This document shows, in pieces, positions 12,301 through 22,645 of a stretch of 64,000 bases of DNA (position 1 is its first letter; the number at the start of each line of letters is the position of its first letter). This stretch comes from Stratiolaelaps scimitus. Lineage: Eukaryota; Arthropoda; Arachnida; Mesostigmata; Laelapidae. Below the pieces are notes generated by a model. The model was not told the origin of the DNA and did not search any database. It saw nothing but the letters and a program-made list of their open reading frames with translations. A program made the position numbers and the translations under genes. Where the stretch lies: NCBI GenBank assembly GCA_019614645.1, contig JABWDB010000031.1:2728001-2792000 (forward strand), given 5' to 3'.

Positions 12301-14870
12301 AACAGTTGCATATACCTGGAAAAATGAGAAGTGAGAGAGAACAGGTGTATTTTATCGTTAAGCAGGATAATTGCCTAGCGAAGCGTCGCTAATATAGTAT
12401 TTTCTCCGTAAACAAAGATTATGTTTGCTTCGTGCTAGCCGAATAGTGTTACTTTCCGGTTAATTATGATGAACGAATTCGCAAGCTACTTTTGTTTAGT
12501 AAGAAACGGATATTGTATGATTTGTAGGAGCGCAACCTGAGGGACAGATCAAAATCGTATATAATTTCCCTGTGAGCACTTAACATACTCAGCTCTGCCA
12601 TCTACGTCTGTCAAATACCCTTCAAAAGAAATTGCGGTTATCAATTCGTCTAGCTATTGTTTGTGCCTTATGCCTATTAAATCAGTCGAATCGGATCCAG
12701 TCGGAAAGTAGATCCGAGTTTCTGAATTGCAACTCAACGAACCGTTCTCATAAGATCACTCCTCACGAAACTGAATGTCGTTACAATTACAAAGCTTTTC
12801 GCAGACGTCACGAGTAGAATGCATTACACCGCCTAGAAGTATCATCATCATCAGATAACGAACACAATAATTCCCCGAGTCAGACCCCGTCGTCTCCCTA
12901 TTCACCCTTGTCTAATCACCAGATAATCACCCGGGGAGGTGGACAGCACACTTGACGAAGCAGGCTGGACTTTTGCTGGAGAGAAGAGCAGCCACTTAGT
13001 CTCCACTAAGTAGCTCGCAAATAATGGGCGAAAATAGTCCCTAAGTGACATTCCCTAGTCAAGTATGCCCGAGAGCGCCCGTGAACACGGACGTCTATCG
13101 AAGCTAACTACGTACAGCGGCTATTGCACGTTCGATTGGTCGTTGGCTTCCTCTTAACTAGCGGATAATTAGGGGCTATCTGCATTTTACATACATTAAA
13201 CGTTGCGCCGGTGGCAGTGACGTCGGCGAGATGCGTTTCGACGACAGGGAAGTCTCTAGCTGACTCGAGCAGCAAATGCCACCTGGTTCAAGCCCCGTGA
13301 CACTACACGTCGCTTTAAATTAAGGCGCATTCATGCCGAACTTAAATATGGTCAAATGGCCAAACCTGCAACGTCAGTGCAACCAAGATAGAACAATCTT
13401 CAACTGTTGCAATAAACACTCGTGTTTATTACAACAATTGTAGGTGGGTGTGCGGCGGAATCAGATGATTTGTTTTTTATAATTAAATCTCGTAGAATGA
13501 TAAAATGGTAGAGGAAAACGTAACAGAAATCAATATCAGGGAGGACTCCAACGCGCTTGGTGTTAAGAGTAGCTTGTTTTTCGGGGAGTATCTTTGGCGT
13601 TGGAATAGTTACTTTTGAACATCTTGCTTAATGTTGGAGAACACATTTCGTTTGGTCGCTTGAGAGAGGCTCACATCCTGTCGTAACGTTCTTTGCATGG
13701 CATTAAAGTTCAGATTGACGGCAATTTATGACAAGCGAAGGATCCGCAAAATACGCGGCTGATGAATATAAGCTCCCGTTTAAGCCTGTGCGGTTTCTAT
13801 TATTATTATTATTATGATTACAACGGTTCTAAAATGGTTCCATAAAATCGTATCGCTGCATACGGCATGCCCCCAACAAACTCTCAACGTTCCATATGTA
13901 TTCATGGTTCGTAGGACCAGCGAATTGCTATATCAGATACATTTGTAAGGAGATTCTCCCTTTCGGGGGAGAGACACACTCGATCTGACTAGGCCAACCA
14001 CTCCGGCGGCGGAAGCTTCAAAGAAAGATTAGCAGCACTTAGAGATCATTTAAGCAAACGATCCAGGCAGTATATTTTGGTAGGTTTATTTAATATAAGG
14101 ACATTTTAACAGAAGACAAGCAGCATGCTCCCAATGTTCCCCGGGGGAACTCATAACCCCGATTGCATGACATCTTTCAAACTGCAAAAAACACAAAAGG
14201 TTGAACAGGTTACTAGTAGGATCTGAGAACTAAGTGTGTCAAAAGGCCAACTGGTATAGGATGCGATTTCTTATGTTCGGCGATAAAATCTAACAAAAAA
14301 ACACGAATACTCCGACTGAGTTTTCAGAAAAGAAAAAGTACACCAAAACTGTATCAGTTTCTAACATAATGAAACCCGTGTGATGCTCATATTGCACTAC
14401 TTCCGAGTACTAGGCAAATTGTGTGACGCCCTAATCAGCTTCGCCCCTCGTTGAATATCTCGCTAACTTGGCGAGTTTCTACAATTTAAGCGCGTTGAGA
14501 AACACGGCTGTATTTCGTCACAGTAAGTTGGGTTCGAGGTAGAATTCTTCAATTATTTATTAATCTCACTTATTCGCTGGTGTTCGTCAACTCGTTGCAG
14601 TAAGCTACGAATTTCGACCTTTGTGCCACAGACCTCCTCGTAAGGGGACAACCAAAAGAGATCAGTACCGTAGGCACACACACACACATGTGTACATGAA
14701 CATGCACATTAGATACAATTAACACGAGCACTATATTCCGAGCGACCGAGACTTATGTTCGTCTTCCCTCAGACAAAGCGCACTGTTTCGTCAACAATCA
14801 TTATACAATCATTAACACTTTCCAGCGGAGTTTCCCTAGCACAGATAGTTAGCACTCTGTGAGCTAAAAC
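12301..14870. other. Intergenic, includes 3' flank of the TMBIM gene
   Basis: No supported gene. The part near 14556-14870 is the likely 3' UTR of the minus-strand TMBIM gene: TTTATT at 14556-14561 is an AATAAA on the minus strand, about 310 bp after the stop. A TTCAAGCCC B-box-like string near 13285 has no convincing partner. Confidence 0.45.
14556..14561 (-). terminator. Poly(A) signal candidate for TMBIM gene
   Basis: AATAAA on the minus strand, about 310 bp downstream of the TMBIM stop codon. Another lies at 14085-14090. This is the nearer of the two. Confidence 0.4.
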
Positions 14871-15611
14871 TTACGTTGAATCAGGGACTGTGTTCTTATC
14901 CTTATACTCTCCGATAAGCTTATACAACGTAATGAAGACGTTGACGATGTCGAGATGCAGCGTAATAACCGCCCCAATGTAATCTTCCGGATAGAGGAGG
15001 AACTGGCGACCCCCTAACAACAGCTGGATGTCAACGGCTATATACAAACTGAATATGAGAGATGCTGCCCCCCCAATAACACGATCCTGAATTCGTAGGC
15101 TTGGCATAAATGCGAACAGGAGCATCTCGACGCCAACAAGTGAAAGGAGAGCGACAATAAGATGTAACCCAAAGCGGGTCAAGTCTAACTGTGACGACGT
15201 TGCAAGTGCGGCCACAGCACCGGTACCTATGCATGTCATCGATACGGCTATGAGTATGCTGGGCGTCTTGTACGCGCTCACGATGTAAGCAAGCAGTAAC
15301 GCTTGAGTTATAGTGAGTACTGTCAGTAGGGCATAGTTGACAGGGAACGATTGACGCAGCTGCATCGAGCAGGCGAGCGAGATGGCCACGCCGAGGAGCG
15401 CCACCATCGAGATTGCAGATATCCACCAGTTATCCACGAGGAAATCTTGTGTATTTGAGCTCACCGTCGCGGTGGCGACCACAGTCGTTGTCACTAGGAG
15501 CATGCATGTCAGTAGAGACAGCACCTTAATCACGAAACTATTCCGGATTGTCTGTTCACTAAAGCCCTCCCCCTCTAAAGCCGCGTACGAACTTCCTGCC
15601 GGATCAGCCAT
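14871..15611 (-). CDS. TMBIM/Lifeguard (Bax inhibitor-1 family) membrane protein
   Basis: Complete 246-residue ORF in one exon. The start ATG sits in a good context (GCAGCTATGG). Seven hydrophobic helices lie at roughly 27-49, 61-81, 92-112, 116-138, 147-169, 176-197 and 210-231, after a short N-terminus with the family's charged lead-in (TIRNSFVIKVLSLL). Late-family signatures are visible: VDIQLLLGGR at 192-202, YPEDYIGAVITLHLDIVNVF at 207-226, and a charged tail (GEYKDKN). Asp194 and Asp221 match the two acidic residues of the calcium and pH sensor in this fold. The usual Tyr before the first Asp is Val here. The family forms calcium-leak channels and restrains cell death in ER, Golgi or plasma membranes. 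Size and order best match TMBIM4 (Lifeguard 4). No coding intron is present, so a retrocopy origin is possible. The frame is intact, which argues for function. Confidence 0.9.
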   Translation of the reverse strand: MADPAGSSYAALEGEGFSEQTIRNSFVIKVLSLLTCMLLVTTTVVATATVSSNTQDFLVDNWWISAISMVALLGVAISLACSMQLRQSFPVNYALLTVLTITQALLLAYIVSAYKTPSILIAVSMTCIGTGAVAALATSSQLDLTRFGLHLIVALLSLVGVEMLLFAFMPSLRIQDRVIGGAASLIFSLYIAVDIQLLLGGRQFLLYPEDYIGAVITLHLDIVNVFITLYKLIGEYKDKNTVPDST

Positions 15612-17052
15612 AGCTGCACTCTCGTTTCGTGGGCGTCTTCTGTAGCCGGTTTAGCTTCGTTATTCTACAATGAAATTGTGAGTAGACTCACGCAATTGCA
15701 GAATAGAGCCGAGTCAGATAGAAAAAAAAGCTACACAGTGACGCAAGTTCTAAAGGAACGCGAGCGAGGTGCACACAGATGAATCGTCGAAATCCTACGA
15801 GGCTGCCACATAGGTGCAAGTGGCTCCGTAGACCGGGACTATATTGGCGGTCTTCTGATCGTTGGTGGGGTCCATCAATCGTGTTGCTTCTCGAATGCAC
15901 ACGACATCAAAGAGATGCATTCACTGTCGGCGGCCTTTCGACCTTTCGACTGCAAGCCGCCTAAGATCATGACAATTCCGTTCTGGCCACTTTTGGATAT
16001 CCATTTTGAAAAAGGAGTCCCTTGGCCTCAGACCTAGTTATCGTGGGTACCTGGGGACGAAGAGTGATCCCTTCAGATTTAAATTTTCCAGAACTTAGAA
16101 TCCATCAACCCTAGATAAATAGAACTCGTAAGAGCGCATGAACACTATCAATTAAAGAACTAGATGAAAGAGCTTTCGTTAGCGGCTGAAGGGCCCTCAC
16201 TCCAGCTCGAATCGACGCCTAAACCCCCCTTTAAAGTCAATATACAGTAAACACATTACATTTCCTCAACACATCCCTTGACATCTAGACGGCTTCAGTG
16301 TTCAGGCTCTGGCCGAAAACTTGCTTCTTTCCTAATTTGTTTATGCGCTCTTTCGATAACGCCATACCTAAGAATGGCTATCAATCAATGGCCTTCGTTT
16401 CAAACTACCCAACTCAGTAAATACGTCGCCGGAATGATTGCTAACGATATGATATATATATATATATATATATATGTATGCTAACGATACAGTGGTGCGT
16501 TCATCGTGTTCTACGATGCTACCGTTGATGTCAGTTTAAGATATATAGTAGAGATGATCGAGCTGACTTGAATATGATCACCATTGTCCTTCACAATCTC
16601 CTCTACTGGATTAATCATAATTAGTGTTTGTCCACACAGGCAAATCTAATGATGATGACAATCAATGTCGAAAATATTGTCATACACTCATGAGTATTTG
16701 ATGGACAACAGCAGATGGACGTTTGTCTGTTCTTTGCAGAGGTTAGCCTCGTTGTACTATCTGTCTATCGTTCTTCAGCACTCGATGACGATATTCGAGC
16801 TATAAGATAAAGACCCACTCAACCTTTCCCTATTTTGAGAGTCCAGCTAGATGATATCGCTGAACGGCGCACCCTAGCGCTGCCGTTTCAACAAGTGTTT
16901 TCACCAAAGACAGTGTTCGTGTCTGTCTCACATATTAGCTACCTTTCTACCGTGCTTCAGTTAGCGTGACATGGCGTAGCTCATCACTAACCGCTCGAAG
17001 ATCTTAAGCGCCGACTTGTTCCTCCGTGGAAAGCTGAATCATACACTTTCCG
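15612..17052. other. 5' flank of TMBIM and intergenic sequence
   Basis: The TMBIM 5' UTR and promoter must lie at the start of this stretch, on the minus strand. A near-palindrome centred at about 15685 (GTGAGTAGACTCAC) sits some 75 bp upstream of the ATG. No TATA box is evident. The rest has no supported gene. A TA microsatellite lies at about 16451-16475. Confidence 0.4.
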
Positions 17053-17559
17053 ATGCGACGAACGACAGCAGACTCACAGCTGACGACAGTAGCTGACCGA
17101 AAGGAAGCCACCGGGTCCGCCCAATGCACCACAACTACTGGTACCACCCTACTACAAGTGATGGTGGCTGCGCTGGCTGCTACGCCCAATAGAGTGCTGC
17201 TAGAGCAGGCCCAATCGCTCTGGGCGCCAGGTTATATGTTGCCGTTACCGATGGGAGATGTCGTTTGTCGATGGCGAGCCCACCGCGCGGACATCGCTCG
17301 AGACCGCGGGACCCGTAAGAGATTTCTTCGTCAGAAGCGTTCTTTCCACAGCCGTCGGCACAAAGAGAGATCGTCAGAGAGCAAGAGAAATAGAGAGAGA
17401 GAGAGGATAGCCAGATCAGCCGCCACCACTGGTGGCAGTATCAGCAGCAGCGACGACGGCGGCAATGGCCACACTCTTAACTCATTCCATCCTGCTTTAT
17501 GCGTTCACCGCAATAGCTCGGGTCATGTCCACCCCCCTGTTTTGCTTTCCTATATCTGA
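17053..17559 (+). CDS. Unrecognised 168-residue ORF, doubtful
   Basis: ATG-initiated ORF, among the longest unexplained plus-strand ORFs in the window. The N-terminal third is Thr/Ala-rich (QCTTTTGTTLLQVMVAALAA). It is followed by LEQAQSLWAPGYMLPLPMGD, a strongly basic middle (RKRFLRQKRSFHSRRHKERS and repeated RE), and a Ser/Gly/Asp stretch. I recognise no domain. The basic and repeat-like part comes from a GA-rich tract, which weakens the case. It could be a first exon or a chance ORF in a GC-rich patch. Confidence 0.2.
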   Translation: MRRTTADSQLTTVADRKEATGSAQCTTTTGTTLLQVMVAALAATPNRVLLEQAQSLWAPGYMLPLPMGDVVCRWRAHRADIARDRGTRKRFLRQKRSFHSRRHKERSSESKRNRERERIARSAATTGGSISSSDDGGNGHTLNSFHPALCVHRNSSGHVHPPVLLSYI

Positions 17560-18547
17560 TCTTTGGGTCTTCTGTGGGTGAGCTATTTTTTCCATGTGTT
17601 CTTCCTTGTTCGCCCTTTCGCTCAATGGGCGTTCACGTCTTGTCAATAGTTCGGCATGAAGAGAAGGAGGAACTCCAGATGCCGCACGAAGATGACCCCA
17701 ACACGACGTGGGCATTGACGCGGTATCGATTGATTTTTGAGCCACCATCCCACTTTAGGGGAACGGTAATCAGGACCAGGCCTGTTAATCATCCTGTTAC
17801 AAACTGCTGTAACCTAACTTGGAGAAATTAATGCGCGAATAACTGTCTGCAGTCCAGCATCGAAAGGCATATGAAATTTGCTATATATATTTGCTTTATA
17901 TACATATAAATACAGGATTGCTCAATCTCATGGAAAGTTGAGTAGTTTTATCTGAGCCGGCGCGGCACGTATACTCATTGATTTCCTAAGGTTGATTAGG
18001 GTCTCTTTTTCGTTTATGACGATATTGTCCCTTTTGTAGTAATTGCCTATTGAATGGATAGTTGGTCTTCTTCAACGGTGGAGCGGTGCGTTCGTGTGCG
18101 GCTTACAGCCGGAGGAGACAATAGGTGAACCGGTTCGTTTCCCACCGTTGCGCCGTCTTACGAAGCAATGCAATAAGTAATACGTGGACGTTCAATGTTA
18201 GTTGAGGATCAGCCCGAAAAAAACATGATTACTGACTAATATTTTACTTGAACCACGACGCATGTACCTGAGTAAGTGCTAATATGAAGGTGCCAGGGAT
18301 TACAAAGATGCGCCATGAAAACTAAATTTCTAGCCCCATTTGAGTTCTAACTCTCAGTTAAGTTTTCAGGAAGAGGGCAGAGCAGCGAATAGAAACCTGC
18401 AACTTTTTCTTGAACGGGAGACGTATTTATTTTAGCTCTCACCCTACGTTCATTCTCACTGCAAATCCTTTTATATGACATAAATGGCGAGAGGCATTAA
18501 GGACATTATGTCAACGACTGAGATGGTACAACTTATATATATATATA
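17560..18547. other. Intergenic, no supported gene
   Basis: Only short ORFs without recognisable domains are seen. The stretch ends in a TA run, which served as the target of the mariner insertion. Confidence 0.4.
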
Positions 18548-19022
18548 TTAGGTTGGTTCATAAGTTTCCGCGCTTTTTTCGCCGCTTCCCTTTCCACTTT
18601 GCCTTTTCGGTTTGTGTGGTACAATCAATTTGCGGCTGCAAACATGGATGTTCCAAGTGGGAAAAAGTGCATTTTCGATACCTGCTCTTCTTCGCCTTTC
18701 TCCGAGGTCAAAATACTGCCGAGGCAACTGGTCAATACAAGGTAAAGAGTCGAATGGGTGCCGCCTAGAGCTACGGCAAGCGCCAGGATTAAGCCTGATC
18801 TCCATCCAAAAAAGAGAATGATATGCGTTTGGTGGAACTGGAAGGGTCTGGAAAATGCTTGAGTATAAAGAAACGGTCAACAAGGAGGTTTATGGGTTTA
18901 TGTAGCTCAGTTGTATCGAGTAAATCAAGCTATCCGCGACTAAAGACCCGAGAAACAAGGCCAAGTCATTCTTCTGCACGATAATGACTGAACGAATATT
19001 CTTGACAGCGCAATACAATAAT
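18548..19022 (+). mobile_element. Truncated, decayed mariner element
   Basis: The left end TTAGGTTGGTTCATAAG follows a TA and is a mariner terminal inverted repeat. Inside, a frame near 18658-18735 reads HFRYLLFFAFLRGQNTAEAT, the first helix-turn-helix of mariner transposases. A later frame reads QVILLHDND at about 18962-18985, which matches the HDN motif holding the second catalytic Asp. In-frame stops, frameshifts and an internal deletion separate the pieces. The expected downstream segment (PPYSPDLAP) and the right terminal repeat are absent, so the right boundary is approximate. It shares several blocks with the element at 35573-36028 in opposite orientation. Confidence 0.8.
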
Positions 19023-20431
19023 ATATGTCGCTTAAATTTGAAATGTCAGGTGGACCTGACCCAAATACGCGTAATTTGTTATACGGTAGAGTATGTGAAC
19101 GGTTTGAAAAGTCGTCTGGAGACCCACGTGCAGGTATATAGACCTTAAACAGCACCTTTGGTTGGACGTACAACGAGGGAATGCTTCTGCTGCTATGGGG
19201 ACAGTGACTCGGTGGATCAATATTGACTTCGTACCTTGAGGCAGTTCAAGATGATAAAGGGTATGGGCTATGTAAGTCTAATATGGCCTAACGCGAACAG
19301 TTAGGCCAATCGTTCACGCTTAGGGTTTTAAATATATATATATATATAGGGACATGAACACTTGCAGGATTAAACAATGGCAAGTACCTGGTCGCTGTCT
19401 TTGCGGGACAACGACCAGGTTATTATTACGTTGCTGTCAATTTTTCTGTATGGTGTGTACCATGAATAACATCTAGCGTGCTGCATTTCGAGGTGGACTT
19501 GTAATCCTGCAAGCGGATACGCTAGCTCCGTTAGAGAAAAGTGAGTCCATATGAGACGGGCCAATCCACCGTCCGCGTAGAAGGCGAAAAGAACCAGAAG
19601 AACAAGGCGATAAACGATCCCTCTTCCTACAATTGCACGCATGAGCCCCCTCTCCTCAAAGGGTCTTCACGCGGTACAGCTGAGGCCAAGGCCGGCCACC
19701 GAAGGAAAATCGCCAGAAGTCAGCTGTGTAAAAGGCAGAACTCTTCATTTTAAGTATCTGGTAATGGGGTCACCGCTGAGGTGGTATCTTCAATACATTT
19801 CCAAGCATTCGGTCCAATAGTGAACTACTTTGTTAATAACGAAGACATGTTTTCACGAATTGCATCTCTTTGAAAGAGTTCATAGTTGGGTCTCACTAAT
19901 GTGACGAGTAGTGTTATGAAGTTTATGATGACGATGATAATTTTGGTGAAAACGCTTTTGCAGTGGGGAACATTTTGAATCAGCATTGTCAACTGAGATT
20001 TCAGTCTCAGCAATGGCTTGGCCATGTGACTTAAACCCCTCCGAGGTTCGAGTGCTACGCAGGTGGTCATTTTGTCGAGGCTCGTTTTAGTGAAAACGAT
20101 TTCTGCCTACGCGAATAGCAACCGTCTGTATGTCCCTTCCCACCTAATGTTGGCTCGAGTACAAACATTGACCACACAGAACGATCATTCCTTGGTGTGG
20201 CGCTCGCTTGTTCATCGCACAGAGCCAACTTAGAGGGCTAGGTCGCTTAGCGCCCGTTCGATCGGAACCGGCGGGATAACTAGATGTACGAGCTGATCTA
20301 AGAGTCGCTGCCTTGTTAGCAACAGGTAGCTGGAGGCTTGCGAAACGAAAATATCAACAATATTGACAACAGTTACAGTCAATCGATTGTTTTCGAGTAA
20401 TGAACGAGCATCGAATTCTTGTCGAGTATGA
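19023..20431. other. Intergenic, no supported gene
   Basis: Contains a short hairpin at 19386-19420 and a TA run near 19331. ORFs are short and unrecognised. Confidence 0.4.
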
Positions 20432-20526
20432 ACACATGTGTATTTCGCCGTTGGGACAGTGACACATGAGATTGCTGACGCTCTTTCCTGGAATATTTTG
20501 GACCGAGAATGTATTCGATGGAGGTA
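20432..20526 (+). pseudogene. LTR-retroelement remnant (RNase H end, ADALS motif)
   Basis: A frame reading THVYFAVGTVTHEIADALSW resembles the end of the RNase H region of Ty3/gypsy-type polyproteins, where a consensus like HVPGxxNxxADALSR is typical. The invariant Arg after ALS is Trp here, and stops bound the segment on both sides. It is about 30 codons long, so the match could be chance, but the spacing from the His-Val to ADALS is right. Confidence 0.35.
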
Positions 20527-21700
20527 ATTTAACCAGCTATAATGGCTTCACTAATAAGCGCACAGCGACGGGGACTGCTTCCATTCACATGTGTTATTTC
20601 CGGCATATAGCAAATATTGTCGTTGATTGGTGGCATCTGGACAGCATGATGTCTTAATCACTTTCGAAGTGTGTGCCATGTCTACGAGGGACTACCAGTG
20701 ACTGGCAACACTCATTAACCTATCAATAACTTTTAACACTACCGTATGACACTACCGTAATTGTCACTACTGGATGAGGTGTTTGAACGACGTGTTGGTG
20801 GTTTGCGCATGGCGAGAACATTCTCGGTGATATGTTGCATTGGTATCTTAATCGTCGAAGCAGAGACGGTACAGCAAATCAGTGATTCGGTACTCGATTG
20901 CTCGATCTGGCTGCATGTGTCAATGTTCCCGGGGTCACTACCATATAAACATGGTCAAATATTAATTGAATCGAATTAGCGGAATCAGCGGGTACGAATT
21001 GTGGTTCTCCACTTTTTAATTGACTAAAAACAAATGCTATCTCTTTCATTGAAACGTGTACTATTGGACAATATCCAACTGCAGAGGTCCGATGGGTGAG
21101 AGGACGCTGTTGGTTGGCAGCATTTCAGGCGTCTCTATTTGCAGAAGGCTCCGACGCGACGCTGTTATTCTATTATACATAAACGAAGCAAACTAGCTTC
21201 TTCTCCACCATGGTTGGGTGTCTAGCTATCAGTATAGGCAAGTTGAACGACACGCTATGGGTGATGTCGATCGGAGATAACTGTGTGAAATGCATACGTT
21301 TAAACAGTACCCTAGCCGTTTTGCCTAATGCATTGGTACACTGACGCTGGAGTCGGACCCGCCGAGCGGATCGCGTTCTTTTCCGAGTTTTTCTTCTCCT
21401 TAAGAGGACGGAGTGCCGTCTGTTGGGTGATTTTGCCGACAATAACGATAGACAATACCCGCTCACTGTTTAAATGGACTGCTTGAATCTTGAAACAGTT
21501 TCGACGCAGTCAACTCGACCTGGTAGCGACCACCATCCCTCTCGGGCATGTTCATTGAGCACGGTCTAGCTAGGCTGGTATTTAGCCTTCGCTGGCACCG
21601 GTCGTTGGGTCGAGCAGCCCCCAAGATAACCGCACACTGGATCGGATGTTCATTCACAGACAAACTCGATTGCCGCTACAGTTACTATCGCGAATCAATG
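20527..21700. other. Intergenic, no supported gene
   Basis: Short ORFs only, with no recognisable domain or strong repeat. Confidence 0.4.
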
Positions 21701-22080
21701 GGACATCGTCGCGAAGCGGCACTTGGCGCTGTGGTGGTTGTATCGAGACGGACGAGTGTGAGACGAACCGCCCGAGAGCTCCGAGTCGCTGGCGGCGACG
21801 GCGGGGTCTAGCGACCGACGCAATCTCCGACCTGAGATAGAAAATCGTACCTACGACATGGAGCGGTAGTAACGACGGCAGCGGCATCAGCAGCAGCCGC
21901 CGCCGCATCAGCGATGATGAAAACCGATATCGGGACGGTGATGCCGGCGGGCGATTTTGTAGCAGACAACATCCTGCCGCCTCTGGCCGGCAGGCGTTCT
22001 TATTTTTTCGCCAACTATCTCGGTTTTCTGAATATAGCGACAGAGCAAGTACACGTTTTCAGGCGTGTAGTCTAACGTGA
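21701..22080 (+). other. CpG-rich patch with a short ATG ORF
   Basis: A GC- and CpG-rich patch with GCC/CAG triplets leads into an ATG at 21914 (second ATG at 21917). The ORF of about 54 codons starts MMKTDIGTVMPAGDFVADN and continues ILPPLAG. It may be a first coding exon of an unidentified gene. I recognise no family and see no clear donor. Confidence 0.2.
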
Positions 22081-22566
22081 GACGCCGGTTGGTAGCTCTC
22101 TTGCTTGTATTTGAATAAATGATTTGCAACAAAATCACTATCTGGGGACGACTTTGAAAATCGAGGTGGGGTGACGAAGACGGGCGACAACTTCGGATTA
22201 AATTTCGCTTGTTTCGTTTGTAAATTAATAAATTCGTGTAAAATTAAACGTACAATGAGCGGTGCATGCACAAATGCCAAAGTTGCGTGGAAACGCCGAG
22301 GGGACGCTTTTAGGCGTTTTAGCGATAATCTACAGTTTTTTAGTGGGCTAAATTCGCCCTTGTGGCTTAATTCGTATTCACGGCTAGACTGTTATAGGTG
22401 GATAATTATATTAGTTATTTACATTCAATTATTGTTCCACCAAGCACTTTAACTTAGCAGGAACTTTAACATGGAAGCTGCTGGGCAAGCGTCTACTTCT
22501 CACAAATGCACTCCACAAAACGATAATCCGACCATCACTATGTCGGTCATGATCATATATCAGACC

Positions 22567-22645
22567 GTTACGGTCAGAGCGGTCGCTAAGTGGTCTCTGA
22601 CTGTCAAAATCCGTAGGCCGCAGGTTCGACTCCCACAACGTAACA
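22567..22645 (+). repeat. tRNA-like sequence (degenerate tRNA or SINE head)
   Basis: The ends GTTACG and CGTAAC pair over 6 bp, followed by a discriminator-like A. A B-box GGTTCGACTCC lies at the expected distance, and CAGAG/CTCTG can form a D-arm-like stem. The T-stem has mismatches, so this is not a functional tRNA. The core CCGTAGGCCGCAGGTTCGA is shared with the sequence at 41812-41876, and both continue into ACATAT. That points to a tRNA-derived SINE family rather than an isolated pseudogene. Confidence 0.45.

Noticed and set aside
12632..12817. Signal-peptide-like ORF
   Set aside because: It has no ATG; the start is a TTG codon and no partner exon was found.
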